A program made the translations under genes and the position numbers. Of a stretch of DNA of 64,000 bases, positions 48,166 to 57,734 are shown piece by piece (positions within the stretch are counted from its first letter, which is position 1; each line of letters opens with the position of its first letter). The stretch is taken from contig NZ_LIOL01000014.1 in assembly GCF_001418005.1 (NCBI RefSeq), positions 17,131-81,130 on the forward strand, in the 5' to 3' direction. The DNA comes from Chelatococcus sambhunathii (GTDB taxonomy: Bacteria > Pseudomonadota > Alphaproteobacteria > Rhizobiales > Beijerinckiaceae). A model generated the notes under the pieces. That model saw only the letters and a program-made list of their open reading frames with translations, was not told where the DNA came from and made no database searches.

Positions 48166-49351
48166 CAAGAAGCTTTGGGAGACCAGCCCGTTTAGCGACG
48201 AGGCGCATCACGGGTCGCGCTTCCCGCAGATGGTGCGTGTTGCCGATTGCACGCTTCGCGACGGCGAGCAGCAGGCTGGGATCGTCTTCACCAAGCAGGA
48301 CAAGGTCGACATCGCGCATGCGCTTGATCGCTTGGGCGTCTATGAGATCGAAGCGGGTACGCCAGCCTCCTCGGACGAGGATCGTCAGGCGATCGAGGAG
48401 ATCGCCGGGGCGGGCCTGAAGGCGAAGATCAGCGCCCTGGCGCGCGGCCGGCGGGACGACATCGACCTAGTCGCCAAAACGGGCGCCTATGCGGCGCGCC
48501 TGAGCATGCCGATCAGCGCGATCCAGCGGGTCAACAAGCTCAAGCTGGGCGACGAGGAATATCTCAAGCTCGCGCGCGAGATGACCGAATACGCCAAGGA
48601 GCGCGGCCTCGCGGTCATCTTCAGCCCTTACGATACGACGCGCTCCGAGCTTCCCCTGCTGCGCCGCCTGCTTGAGCAGTTCAACAGGGACAAGACCGTG
48701 GATCGGGTGCGCATCGTCGACACCACGGGCTGCGCCACGCCGCAGATCATCGGATTTCTCGTTCGGGAAATGAAGAAGGTGACGGATATCCCGATCGAAA
48801 TCCATTGTCACGACGATTTCGGATTGGCCGTGGCGAACACCATCGCAGGCGTCCAGCAGGGCGCCGAATATATCTCCGTTACCGTCAACGGCATCGGCGA
48901 GCGCAGCGGAAATGCCTCGCTGGAGGAAACCGCGCTGGCGCTCAAGGTCCTGTATGGCGTGGACTGCGGGCTCGACATGTCGAAGTTCGTCGAGGTCTCG
49001 CGTCTGGTTGAAGAGCGGTCCGGCATCACGCTGCAGGCGCATAAGGCGGTGGTCGGCCGCGGCGCATTCTCGCATGAGTCCGGAATGGTGGTGGCGGGCT
49101 TGCTGAAAGAGCCCTTCACCGCGGAAAGCTACGTGCCGGAGCTTGTCGGGCAGAAGCGCGACGTTGTTCTTGGCAAGAAGTCCGGCGTTGCCTCGGTCGA
49201 CGCCAAGCTCAAGCAGATGGGGATCGCGGTTCCAAGCGAGGTGCTGCCGGACATCCTGAAGAAGATCAAGGAAGAGGCGGTGCGAACCAAGCGGCCTGTC
49301 AGCGACAGCCGCCTGCGCGAGCTCGTCGGCGCGTCGGCCGTATCGCCTTGA
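48149..49351 (+). CDS. HMGL-like / homocitrate-isopropylmalate synthase family enzyme
   Basis: About 400 residues (ATG at 48149; an upstream in-frame GTG at 48140 is possible), overlapping the GntR gene by 17 bases. The TIM barrel has DCTLRDGEQQAGIVF (metal and base), IEIHCHDDFGLAVANT (metal His pair) and GERSGNASLEE. It lacks the long C-terminal LeuA regulatory domain, so it is closer in length to homocitrate synthases (NifV type) or HMG-CoA-lyase relatives. It joins acetyl-CoA-like donors to 2-oxoacids or cleaves such products; substrate unknown. In this operon it may process a ring-cleavage product. Confidence 0.75.
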   Translation: MQNRDNKKLWETSPFSDEAHHGSRFPQMVRVADCTLRDGEQQAGIVFTKQDKVDIAHALDRLGVYEIEAGTPASSDEDRQAIEEIAGAGLKAKISALARGRRDDIDLVAKTGAYAARLSMPISAIQRVNKLKLGDEEYLKLAREMTEYAKERGLAVIFSPYDTTRSELPLLRRLLEQFNRDKTVDRVRIVDTTGCATPQIIGFLVREMKKVTDIPIEIHCHDDFGLAVANTIAGVQQGAEYISVTVNGIGERSGNASLEETALALKVLYGVDCGLDMSKFVEVSRLVEERSGITLQAHKAVVGRGAFSHESGMVVAGLLKEPFTAESYVPELVGQKRDVVLGKKSGVASVDAKLKQMGIAVPSEVLPDILKKIKEEAVRTKRPVSDSRLRELVGASAVSP

Positions 49352-49385
49352 AGGTGTGTGAAAAAAGAAGGAAGAGGTCCTCGCC

Positions 49386-49964
49386 GTGAACGGTACCGCA
49401 TTACTCGTGTGCGATGTTCAGAACGATCTGGTCGACCCCAAGGGCAAGGTGGGTGCCGGCGGTCTCGCAAAAATAGTCGCCGAGCGTAACCTGTTGTCCA
49501 ACCTGAAGGCGCTGATCGCCAGCGTTCGCGGCAAAGGCTGGCCGGTCGTCTATGTCGGCCTCGGCTATCGCGAAGATTATCAGGACGTCCTCAGCGTTGC
49601 GCCGCGCATCGCCAAAGCCCGCGAGAGCAAGGTGGCGGTGCGGGGAGAGTGGGGCGCCGAATTTCATCCCGATATCGCGCCGCAGGCCGGCGATATCGTC
49701 TTCTACAAGCAATGGGTCAATCCGTTCTTCGGCACGCCGTTGCTGGAGTGGCTGCGCCGCAACGGCGTCGGCAGCCTCCTGATCGCGGGAACCGCGACCA
49801 ACCTCGTCGTCGAGAGCGCCGCCCGCTATGCGGACGATGCCGGCTTCGCCGTCTCGGTCGTCGAGGATTGCTGCGCCAGCCCGAACCCGGCCTGGCACGA
49901 ATTCGCCGTGACGCAGATTCTTCCGGTATTCGGGAAAGTCATTTCCTCGAAAGAGATCAAGTAG
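49386..49964 (+). CDS. Isochorismatase-fold hydrolase lacking the catalytic Cys
   Basis: A 192-residue protein with a GTG start behind GGAAGAGG. The fold is clear: D10 in VCDVQNDLVD, K108 in VFYKQWVNPFFGT and the AGTATNLVVESAARYAD helix. In amidohydrolase members the last motif is TN-x-C-V-E; here the Cys position is Val141. This matches true isochorismatases (EntB, PhzD), which also do without Cys and hydrolyse a vinyl ether. It may cleave an enol-ether or lactone intermediate rather than an amide. Confidence 0.8.
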   Translation: MNGTALLVCDVQNDLVDPKGKVGAGGLAKIVAERNLLSNLKALIASVRGKGWPVVYVGLGYREDYQDVLSVAPRIAKARESKVAVRGEWGAEFHPDIAPQAGDIVFYKQWVNPFFGTPLLEWLRRNGVGSLLIAGTATNLVVESAARYADDAGFAVSVVEDCCASPNPAWHEFAVTQILPVFGKVISSKEIK

Positions 49965-50007
49965 ACGCGCGCACTGGGCGCGACACGAATAGCAAGGAAC
50001 AGCGACA

Positions 50008-50799
50008 ATGGCTTTCGAGTACAAGTCCGAGAATCTTCGCTTTGAGATCGACAAGGACGCACCAATCGGCCGGCTTTTCATCAACCGGCCCGGGAAGCTG
50101 AACGCAATCACCATGCGCATGCGCGCGGAGATCGTGCGCTTCTTCGACATGATCGAGGAGGACGACCGCGTCCGCGTCGTCATCATTCGGGGCGTCTCGG
50201 AAGGCAAGGGGTTCAGCGCCGGCGGCGATATCCCGCAATTTGTCGATGTCCCGCCGCGTCAGCTCGCCAATCTCGCCTATTCGATGTCGGCGCCCGAACG
50301 CCTGTCCAAGCCGACCATCGCCGTGATCGACGGCCACTGCTATGGCGGCGGCCTCGAATTTGCCTGCTCCTGCGATTTCCGCATTGCCACGCCGGCGGCG
50401 CGTTTCGCCTTTCCGGAAATCACGCTGGGCGCGCTTCCCGGCTCCGGCGGAACGCAGCGCGCCGTCCGTCTGATGGGCGTCGGCCGGGCCCGGGCCATGG
50501 TGCAGACCGGCCGGCCGATCACCGCCGAGAGGGCGGAGATGTGGGGGCTCGTGACCTGGCTCTATCCGGCCGACCAGGTCGAAAAGGAGGTCAACGACCT
50601 CGCGCTGCATCTCTCCAAGCTGTCGCCGCTTGCGTCGTCTTTCGCCAAGCAGGTGGTGTCGCACGCGCCGGATACCTCGCTGGCCGGCGGCTTCCAGATG
50701 GAGGGCAAAGCCATGACCGTGCTCTGCCAGATGGAGGATTTCCGCGAAGGCGTGAACGCCTGGAAGGAAAAGCGCCCGGCGAATTTCAAGGGCCGCTGA
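50008..50799 (+). CDS. Enoyl-CoA hydratase/isomerase (crotonase family)
   Basis: A 263-residue crotonase-fold enzyme. The oxyanion-hole regions are GKGFSAGGDIPQF and DGHCYGGGLEFACSCDFRIA; the catalytic glutamates lie in FAFPEITLGALPGSGGTQR and ITAERAEMWGLV, so hydratase activity is likely. It acts on CoA thioesters in the cytosol and fits with the acyl-CoA synthetase encoded downstream. In furoate-type pathways a related enzyme hydrates or opens the hydroxylated ring; that is an inference for this cluster. Confidence 0.85.
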   Translation: MAFEYKSENLRFEIDKDAPIGRLFINRPGKLNAITMRMRAEIVRFFDMIEEDDRVRVVIIRGVSEGKGFSAGGDIPQFVDVPPRQLANLAYSMSAPERLSKPTIAVIDGHCYGGGLEFACSCDFRIATPAARFAFPEITLGALPGSGGTQRAVRLMGVGRARAMVQTGRPITAERAEMWGLVTWLYPADQVEKEVNDLALHLSKLSPLASSFAKQVVSHAPDTSLAGGFQMEGKAMTVLCQMEDFREGVNAWKEKRPANFKGR

Positions 50800-50830
50800 C
50801 CGAAAGGAACGGATCGAAAGGAAGCCGAAG

Positions 50831-53239
50831 TTGCAGATCGACCGGCCATTTCCCCAGATCGAAGGGCGCCTGGAGGACGCGCGCCTGCTCTTTGGGCGTG
50901 GTCGCTATATCGACGATCTGCCGGTCGGTCCGAGCACGCTTCACGCGGCGTTCACGCGCAGCCCCTATGGGCACGCGACGATAGCCGGCATCAACAAGGA
51001 TGCCGCGCTGGCGGTCGACGGCGTGGTTGCGGTCTATACCGCGGCGGATCTCGGGGCTGTGCTCGATCCGTTCCCAAGCATTGTGCGCGGCGCGCCGGAG
51101 TATCGCGGCATCGCAACCGGCAAGGTCCGCTATGTCGGCGAGCCGGTCGCGGTCGTCTTGGCGCGCGATCGCTATGCGGCGGAGGACGGCGTTTCGGCGC
51201 TCGACATCGCCTACGAGGCGCTGCCGGCCGTCGTTGATGTCGACGCGGCCGCCGCAGAGACGGCGCCGCTGCTGCACGACGATTTCGGTACGAATGTGGT
51301 CTGGAGAAACCGATATCGTTACGGCGATCCCGAGACGGCATTCCGCGAGGCGGATCGCATCGTCGGCATCGATCTGAAGTTTCCGAAGTACAACTCGACG
51401 CCGCTCGAGACCTATGGGGTGATCGCGGAATATCTGCCCGAGACCGACGGCTATGTGATCCACGGCAACTTCCAGGGGCCGTTTTCGCTGATGCCGGTGC
51501 TGGCGCGGGCGCTGCGCGTGCCGGATTCGCGCATCCGCATGGTGGTGCCGCAGGACATCGGCGGAAGCTTCGGCATCAAGGCGATGATCTACCCCTATAT
51601 GGGGCTGATCGCCGCTTGCGCCCGGCTCGCCGAGCGCCCGGTGAAATGGATCGAGGATCGCGCCGAGCACCTTCTCGGCAGCGCCAGCGGCACTGACCGC
51701 AACTCGCACATCGAGGCGGCCGTGTCCCGCGACGGCCTTGTCCGCGCGATACGCATGAATATCCGCGAGAACGTCGGCGCGTATCTGCGCGCTCCCGAGC
51801 CGTCGTGCGTCATGCGGTCTCTGACGACGTTCTCCGGACCTTATCGCATCGAGAGCGGCGAGATCGAGGCAGCCTGCGTGCTGACCAATACGCTGCCGAC
51901 GGGATTGAACCGCGGTTACGGCGGACAGCAATATATGTTCTCGCTCGAGCGCCTGATGGATGCGATCGCGCGCGAAACCGGCATCGATCGCATCGAGGTG
52001 CGGCGCCGCAATTTCCTGAAGGCGGCGGAGTTTCCCTACCGCACCACGACCGGCAGCTATTACGACAGCGGTGACTACCACGGCTGCCTCGAGCGGGCGC
52101 TGGATTATCTTCGCAACGAAGGCTGGGAAAGGATGCGCGAGGAGCTGCGCGCCAGCGGCCGCCTTGTTGGCATCGGGGTGGCGACCTGCGTCCACTCCGC
52201 CGCTTCGAATATCGGCTATGTGACGCTGGCGCTGTCGCCCGAAGAGCGCGCCAAGCGAGGATACAACGCCAAGTCGGGGACCAACGATTTCGCTCATATC
52301 GCGCTTGACGCCTCGGGCCGCCTGCGCGTGCAGATCGGAACCGCGGGCGCCGGGCAGGGTCATGCGACGGCCGTGGCGCAGATCGTGGCGCGCGAATTCG
52401 GCCTTGGCGTGCGCGATATCGATGTCATCGATCGTATCGATACCGAAACGACGCCCTGGACGATCACCACCGGCACCTATGCCAGCCGGTTCTCGGTCGT
52501 GGTCGGCGGAGCGGTTCAGCGCGCGGCGGCGCGACTCGCGGATCATCTGCGCATCATCGCGTCCTCTCTCCTCGATGCTCCGCCCGATCAGATCGACATC
52601 GAAGAGGGCATGATCAGGGTAAGGAACAGCAACAGCTCCCTGTCGCTGCGCCAGCTCGCCGGGGCCGCGCAATGGAATCGCGGCGATCTGCCTGACGATG
52701 TGGTGCAGCTCCATGTGAGCGAGAGCTACGGCGCGCCGAATCTGCGGTCGCCGGATTCCGAGAACAGGGTCAATGCCGCCGCCACCTACGGCTTCATGGC
52801 GGATTTCGCGATGGTCGAGATCGACCCGGTCACGTTTGTCCCGCGCGTCCTCAAATATATCGCGGTTCACGATGTCGGCACCGCGATCAATCCGCAGCTC
52901 ATTCGCGGCCAGATCGCGGGCGGCATTGTTCATGGCCTGGGCGGCGCGCTGTACGAGCATCTCGACTACGACGAGAGCGGGCAGATGATGTCGGCCTCGT
53001 TCATGGACTATCTGTGCCCGACGGCGTCCGAAGCGCCGCAGATGTCGATCGACCATTTCGACGCGAAATCTCCGTTCACCGTGCTCGGCGTCAAGGGTTG
53101 CGGCGAGAACAGCGCGATGTCGGCTCCGGCCGCGATCGCCAGCGCGGTGGACGACGCCCTGTCGGAATTCAACGGGTCGATCGCGGAGCTGCCGGTGACC
53201 CCGCCGGCCATCTGGCGGCAGGTGGCGGGTGCATCATGA
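50831..53239 (+). CDS. Molybdenum hydroxylase large subunit (CoxL/XdhB-like)
   Basis: An 802-residue molybdopterin-cytosine-dinucleotide-type large subunit with a TTG start behind AAAGGAAG. It has the N-terminal a/b hammerhead (GRGRYIDDL, YVGEPVAVVLARDRYAAEDG), FQGPFSLMPVLARALRVPDSRIRMVVPQDIGGSFG, and the catalytic Glu region in VKGCGENSAMSAPAAIASAV. The loop that reads AYRCSFR in CO dehydrogenase and AYRGAGR in others reads LNRGYGGQQ, so it is neither classic type. With the next two genes it forms an L-M-S hydroxylase that inserts oxygen from water into a ring carbon. Confidence 0.88.
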   Translation: MQIDRPFPQIEGRLEDARLLFGRGRYIDDLPVGPSTLHAAFTRSPYGHATIAGINKDAALAVDGVVAVYTAADLGAVLDPFPSIVRGAPEYRGIATGKVRYVGEPVAVVLARDRYAAEDGVSALDIAYEALPAVVDVDAAAAETAPLLHDDFGTNVVWRNRYRYGDPETAFREADRIVGIDLKFPKYNSTPLETYGVIAEYLPETDGYVIHGNFQGPFSLMPVLARALRVPDSRIRMVVPQDIGGSFGIKAMIYPYMGLIAACARLAERPVKWIEDRAEHLLGSASGTDRNSHIEAAVSRDGLVRAIRMNIRENVGAYLRAPEPSCVMRSLTTFSGPYRIESGEIEAACVLTNTLPTGLNRGYGGQQYMFSLERLMDAIARETGIDRIEVRRRNFLKAAEFPYRTTTGSYYDSGDYHGCLERALDYLRNEGWERMREELRASGRLVGIGVATCVHSAASNIGYVTLALSPEERAKRGYNAKSGTNDFAHIALDASGRLRVQIGTAGAGQGHATAVAQIVAREFGLGVRDIDVIDRIDTETTPWTITTGTYASRFSVVVGGAVQRAAARLADHLRIIASSLLDAPPDQIDIEEGMIRVRNSNSSLSLRQLAGAAQWNRGDLPDDVVQLHVSESYGAPNLRSPDSENRVNAAATYGFMADFAMVEIDPVTFVPRVLKYIAVHDVGTAINPQLIRGQIAGGIVHGLGGALYEHLDYDESGQMMSASFMDYLCPTASEAPQMSIDHFDAKSPFTVLGVKGCGENSAMSAPAAIASAVDDALSEFNGSIAELPVTPPAIWRQVAGAS

Positions 53240-54117
53240 AGCCTGCGCCCTTCAAATATATCGAGGTTGCCGACGAGGAGGCGCTGACGTCGGCGCTCGC
53301 GGACTATGGCGATGATGCCCGGCTCCTGGCGGGCGGGCAGAGCCTGGTTCCGATGATGAATTTCCGGGTGGTGTCGCCTGAGGTCGTCATCGATCTCAAC
53401 CGTGTCGGCGCGCTCAGCTACATCGACTGTCGGGACGATGTCTGCCGGATCGGTGCGCTGACGCGGCACGCGATGATCGAGGATTCCGATCCGCTCTCCC
53501 GCCGCTGTGCGCTGCTCGGTCAGGCAGTCCGTAACGTCGCGCATCGCGCGGTCCGCAATCGCGGAACGACGGGAGGCACGCTTGCGCTCGCTTATCCCGG
53601 CGCGGAGATTCCGCTCGCGCTGATGACGCTGGATACGGACATCATCCTCCGCTCGAAGAGGGGCGAGCGGCGGCTCGGCATGAAGGATTTCGTCCTCGGC
53701 GCGCTCGATACCAGCCTCTCCGGCGACGAGTATATTCGTCAGGTCGAAATCAGGATGCCGCCTCCCGGCAGCGCGGCAAGCTTCGTCGAGACGTCGCGGC
53801 GCCATGGCGATTTTGCGATTGCGGCCGCCGCGGTCGTCGCCGCGCGCGACGATCACGGGCGGCTTGACTATCTGCGGGCGGGCGTCGCCGGCGGGACCGG
53901 CGCGCCTGTCCGTCTGACGGCGCTTGAGGAGGCTTTGAGCGGCGACGATCCCGACGACGGCCGCATGGCCGACAGCGTCCACGAAGCAATCGCTGCGATC
54001 GAGGTGTTCGGCGACCACCACTATCCCGAGGATTTCCGGCGTCATGTTCTCAAGGGCGTGCTTCAGCGTGCCTTGAAAGACGCCATTGTTGGTTCGGAGC
54101 GGCGCCATGTTCGGTGA
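53236..54117 (+). CDS. Molybdenum hydroxylase FAD subunit (CoxM-like)
   Basis: A 293-residue FAD-binding subunit whose ATG overlaps the large-subunit stop (ATGA). FAD motifs are LLAGGQSLVPMMNFR (about residues 30-44) and TTGGTLALAYPGAEIPLAL (about 111-129); the C-terminal CO_deh_flav part follows. It passes electrons from the iron-sulfur subunit to an acceptor. The overlap with both neighbours suggests fixed stoichiometry. Confidence 0.9.
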   Translation: MKPAPFKYIEVADEEALTSALADYGDDARLLAGGQSLVPMMNFRVVSPEVVIDLNRVGALSYIDCRDDVCRIGALTRHAMIEDSDPLSRRCALLGQAVRNVAHRAVRNRGTTGGTLALAYPGAEIPLALMTLDTDIILRSKRGERRLGMKDFVLGALDTSLSGDEYIRQVEIRMPPPGSAASFVETSRRHGDFAIAAAAVVAARDDHGRLDYLRAGVAGGTGAPVRLTALEEALSGDDPDDGRMADSVHEAIAAIEVFGDHHYPEDFRRHVLKGVLQRALKDAIVGSERRHVR

Positions 54118-54619
54118 GCGCATCGCTCTCGACCTTGAGGTCAACGGCAAGCCCCTTTCCGGGGTCGCGGAGCCGAGGACGCTGTTGTCGGATTTTCTGC
54201 GGCACAATCTCGGCTTCACCGGCGTCCATGTCGGCTGCGAGCACGGCGTTTGCGGCGCCTGCACCGTGCTGCTGGACGATCAGCCGGTGCGCTCCTGCCT
54301 GATGTTCGCGGTGCAGGCGCGCCATCATAGCATCACCACCATCGAGGGCCTCGCGAAAGGCGGCGAGATGCATCCGGTGCAGGACGCGTTTCGCCGGCAT
54401 CACGGCCTGCAGTGCGGCTTCTGCACGCCGGGCATGGTGCTGACGGCGGTCGACCTCATCCAGCGCGAGCCCGATCCGAGCGAGCGCAGCGTGCGGGAGG
54501 GAATGTCGGGGAATCTGTGCCGGTGCACGGGATACGAGGGCATCGTTCAGGCCGTGCTGGCCGCTGCCAAGGACTTGAAACGGCAATCACAAAGCAACCG
54601 AACGGAGGAGACACAATGA
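54107..54619 (+). CDS. Molybdenum hydroxylase [2Fe-2S] subunit (CoxS-like)
   Basis: A 170-residue small subunit from the ATG at 54107, overlapping the FAD subunit gene. The plant-type cluster motif is [22 protein letters not shown] and the second cluster CGFCTPG ... [12 protein letters not shown]. It relays electrons between molybdenum and FAD. The stop overlaps the next ATG as ATGA, linking hydroxylase and transporter genes. Confidence 0.92.
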   Translation: MFGERIALDLEVNGKPLSGVAEPRTLLSDFLRHNLGFTGVHVGCEHGVCGACTVLLDDQPVRSCLMFAVQARHHSITTIEGLAKGGEMHPVQDAFRRHHGLQCGFCTPGMVLTAVDLIQREPDPSERSVREGMSGNLCRCTGYEGIVQAVLAAAKDLKRQSQSNRTEETQ

Positions 54620-55824
54620 CCATGAAAACCCGAGGGCTGACCCGTCGTACCCTGCTGGCGTCGGGAACGGCGGCTGCCGGACTCTCTCTCGCGCCGACGG
54701 GCGTTTTCTCGCCCGCCATCGCCCAGGCGAAGCCGCTGCGCATCGGCGTCTTGGCGCCGCTGTCCGGCGTCTATGCCAGCCTCGGCATGAACAAGACCAA
54801 CGGCATCAAGATGTTCTTCACCGAGCAGAACATGTCCGTTGAGGGAACCAAGATCGAGCTGGTGATCGAAGACACCGAAGCCAAGCCGCAAGAGGGACTG
54901 CGAAAGGCGCGGAAGCTCGTCGAGCAGGACAATGTCGACGTTCTTCTCGGCGTCATTTCCAGCGCGATCGGCTATGGCCTGAAGGAATACGTAAACCGCG
55001 CCAAGAAGGTGTGGGTCACGACGGGTGCCGCGGCCGACGGAATCTTCAAGAAGGCCAACAACAACCCGTATGCGTTCCGCTCGAGCCTCAGCGTCTATCA
55101 GGCCAACGAGCCGATGGGTACGTGGATGGCGGAGAAGGGGTTCAAGAGGGTCTTCGTCACCGGGCCGGACTACGCGATGGGCCGCGAGGCGATCGTGGCT
55201 TTCGAGAAGACGTTCAGGGCCAAGGGCGCCGAGCGCGTCGGCGAGGTCTATGCGCCTCTCGGCACCAATGATTTCGCGCCGTATCTCACCGAGATCAAGC
55301 GCGTGAACCCGGACGTCGTCTATGCCTCCTATGCCGGCAGCGACGCGGTGCGCTTCGTGCAGCAGTTTGCGGCGTTCGGCCTGCAGAATTCCATCAAGCT
55401 CGCGGGTTACGGCTATCTCGCCGAGGAGGATACGTTCGAGGCGCAGGGCGCGGCGGCCGTCGGCGTTTATTCGGCCCTGAATTGGGCTTACGGCATCGAT
55501 ACGCCGGCCAACAAGACGTTCGTCGCCAACTACCGGAAGACCTAGAACGCCATTCCGACGGTGGATTCCGTCGCGGGCTATGTCGGCGCGCAGGTGGTGT
55601 GGAACGCGTTCAAGAAGCTGGGCGGAAAGGTTCCGGACCAGGAGGCGCTCAGCAAGGCGGTGCTCGAAACCAAGATCGACACGCCGCGCGGGCCCATCAG
55701 CTTCGACCCGGACACGCGGAACGTCATCCAGAACATCTACATCCGCGAGGCTGTCAAGGACGGCAACGAGATCCACAACAAGGTTCTCGCCACCTTCGAA
55801 GCCGTCCGCGATCCCGGCGTCTGA
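54616..55824 (+). pseudogene. Branched-chain-type ABC substrate-binding protein (livK-like) with in-frame TAG
   Basis: The frame encodes a Tat/Sec-exported (MKTRGLTRRTLLASGTAAAG) periplasmic Leu-binding-like protein, LRIGVLAPLSGVYASLG onward, up to ANYRKT, then a TAG at 55543-55545. The same frame continues NAIPTVDSVAGYVGAQVVWNAFKKLGG to a stop at 55824, the normal C-terminus of the family. A Tyr codon (TAC or TAT) most likely became TAG. Unless suppressed or read through, only a 309-residue truncated protein is made, which would cripple this transporter. GGAGGAG precedes the ATG. Confidence 0.85.
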
Positions 55825-55878
55825 TCTTGCATCCGGCATCCGCCCACCGGCGGATGCCGGCCACACCGGAATTCCACC

Positions 55879-56745
55879 GTGCTTGATTTTCTGATCGCGC
55901 AGACGCTGAACGGGCTGGTCTACAGCATGCTGCTGTTCCTGCTCGCTTTGGGTCTCAGCCTGACATTCGGCATGTTGCGCGTCATCAATCTCGCGCACGG
56001 TGCCTTCTATCTGATGGGCGCCTATTTCGGCCTGACGGCCTGGAATCTGACCCACAGCTTCTGGGCGGCCATCATCGTGGCAACCGTCGGCGCGGCCATC
56101 GTCGGAATGCTGCTCGAGCGGTCATGGCTGCAGCGGTTCTACGTTCGCAACGAGCTCGACCAGGTCATCCTGACATTCGGGTTCGCCCTGGTATTTGCCG
56201 ACATCATGAAGATGCTGTGGGGGAAGGACATCCACAGCATCCCGGTGCCGCCGCTGCTGTCGGGCGCGGTGCATATCGCAGGCACCTATTTCCCCGCCTA
56301 CCGGCTGATCCTGGTCGGCGTCGGAGTCGCGCTGTTCGTGGCGACCTGGCTAGCCATCGAGAGGACCAGGACCGGCGCCTTGATCCGCGCCTCGGTTGCG
56401 GACCGGGTGATGGTGAGCGGGCTCGGGTTCAATATCCGCCTGCTCTTCACCTATGTGTTCGGCTTCGGCACCGCGATCGCCGGCCTTGCCGGCGTCCTCG
56501 GGGCACCGATCACCGGCATTTATCCCGGCCTGGATTTCGAGGTCCTGATCACTACTCTGATCGTGGTCGTGGTCGGCGGTCTCGGCAACATTTCGGGCGC
56601 GTTCTGGGCGGCGCTGCTGATCGGTCTCGCCGAGACCTACGGCAAGGCGCTGTATCCCGCCGCCGCGAGCTTCATCATATTCGGCCTGATGGCTGCGGTG
56701 CTGTTGATCCGCGCCTGGGGACGTGACGAAGAGGATGTCGAATGA
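55879..56745 (+). CDS. livH: Branched-chain-type ABC transporter permease (LivH)
   Basis: A 288-residue permease with a GTG start. Eight or so membrane segments and the family blocks LNGLVYSMLLFLLALGLSLTFG, GMLRVINLAHGAFYLMGAY and GGLGNISGAFWAALLIGL identify LivH. It forms the inner-membrane channel with LivM. In this operon the cargo is probably the organic acid degraded by the neighbouring enzymes rather than an amino acid. Confidence 0.9.
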   Translation: MLDFLIAQTLNGLVYSMLLFLLALGLSLTFGMLRVINLAHGAFYLMGAYFGLTAWNLTHSFWAAIIVATVGAAIVGMLLERSWLQRFYVRNELDQVILTFGFALVFADIMKMLWGKDIHSIPVPPLLSGAVHIAGTYFPAYRLILVGVGVALFVATWLAIERTRTGALIRASVADRVMVSGLGFNIRLLFTYVFGFGTAIAGLAGVLGAPITGIYPGLDFEVLITTLIVVVVGGLGNISGAFWAALLIGLAETYGKALYPAAASFIIFGLMAAVLLIRAWGRDEEDVE

Positions 56746-57734
56746 CCGTAGCCGATGTCATCGTGCAACGGCGCTCCAAGCCATTCGTTGCCTTGCGTCT
56801 CTGGAGCGTGCTCGCTCTCATGATCGCGGCATTCGCTGCCGCGCCGTTTCTGGGCATGCCGCAGTTCGTCCAGGCGCTGGTCATCGAGATTCTTGTGTTC
56901 TCGCTGCTTGCGCTGAGCCTGAATGTCCTTCTCGGCTACACCGGGCTGGTCTCGTTCGGCCATGCGGCATTCTTCGGCATCGCCGGTTATGCCATCGGCA
57001 TCATCGCCATCCATATCAGCACCGATATTCTGGTGACGTTCCCGCTTGCCGTACTGGTTGCGGCGCTTTGCGCCGTGCCGATCGGCTGGCTCTCGATCCG
57101 GCTGTCGGGATTCTATTTCCTGATGATCACGTTTGCGTTCGCGCAAATGGTGTTTGTGGCGGCGTTCCGGTGGAAGCCGGTGACCGGCGGCTCCGACGGA
57201 ATGATCGTTCCGGGCGCGACGCTGTTCGGCGCGCCGATCCTCGGAAGCCGTGAATCGTTCTACTTCTTCGTGCTCGCGGTGTTTACGGTCTGCGCGGCGC
57301 TGCTTTACGCTATCGTGGTGTCGCGCTTCGGACGGACGCTGGTCGGCATTCGCGAAAGCACGCCGCGCATGCGGGCGCTCGGCTATAACGTCCGACGATA
57401 CAAGCTCGCGGCCTTCGTCGTCGGAGCGACCTTCGGCGGCGTTGCCGGAGTCCTGAACTCGCTGTTCAACCTGTTCATCGCCCCGGAATCGGCGCACTGG
57501 ACCCAATCGGCGCTCGTGCTGGTGATGGTCCTGATCGGCGGAGCCGGCTATTTCGTCGGCCCGATCATCGGTGCCACCATCGTTCTGCTACTGCAGCACT
57601 GGCTGAGTTCCTATACCGAATACTGGGGCCTTGTGCTTGGAATTCTGTTCATCGTCCTGATCACCGGCGCGCGCGAGGGCATCGCCGGCTTGGTGATGCA
57701 GGGCTGGAACCATCTGCGCGGAAAAGGGCCATGA
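56742..57734 (+). CDS. livM: Branched-chain-type ABC transporter permease (LivM)
   Basis: A 330-residue permease overlapping LivH by ATGA. LivM blocks are visible: LLALSLNVLLGYTGLVSFGHAAFFGIAGY, SIRLSGFYFLMITFAFAQMVF and VLVMVLIGGAGYFVGPIIGA. About ten membrane segments. Partner of LivH. Confidence 0.9.
   Translation: MTVADVIVQRRSKPFVALRLWSVLALMIAAFAAAPFLGMPQFVQALVIEILVFSLLALSLNVLLGYTGLVSFGHAAFFGIAGYAIGIIAIHISTDILVTFPLAVLVAALCAVPIGWLSIRLSGFYFLMITFAFAQMVFVAAFRWKPVTGGSDGMIVPGATLFGAPILGSRESFYFFVLAVFTVCAALLYAIVVSRFGRTLVGIRESTPRMRALGYNVRRYKLAAFVVGATFGGVAGVLNSLFNLFIAPESAHWTQSALVLVMVLIGGAGYFVGPIIGATIVLLLQHWLSSYTEYWGLVLGILFIVLITGAREGIAGLVMQGWNHLRGKGP

Noticed and set aside
50786..53056. 756-codon minus strand frame opposite the molybdenum hydroxylase
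   Set aside because: Antisense shadow; His/Arg/Asp-rich and no family, while the + strand has clear CoxL-type motifs.
55561..55824. Separate 87-residue gene after livK
   Set aside because: It is in the same frame as livK and encodes the family's C-terminus; no ribosome site before it.
54547..56055. 502-codon minus strand frame opposite livK and livH
   Set aside because: Antisense shadow; the + strand proteins match transporter families.
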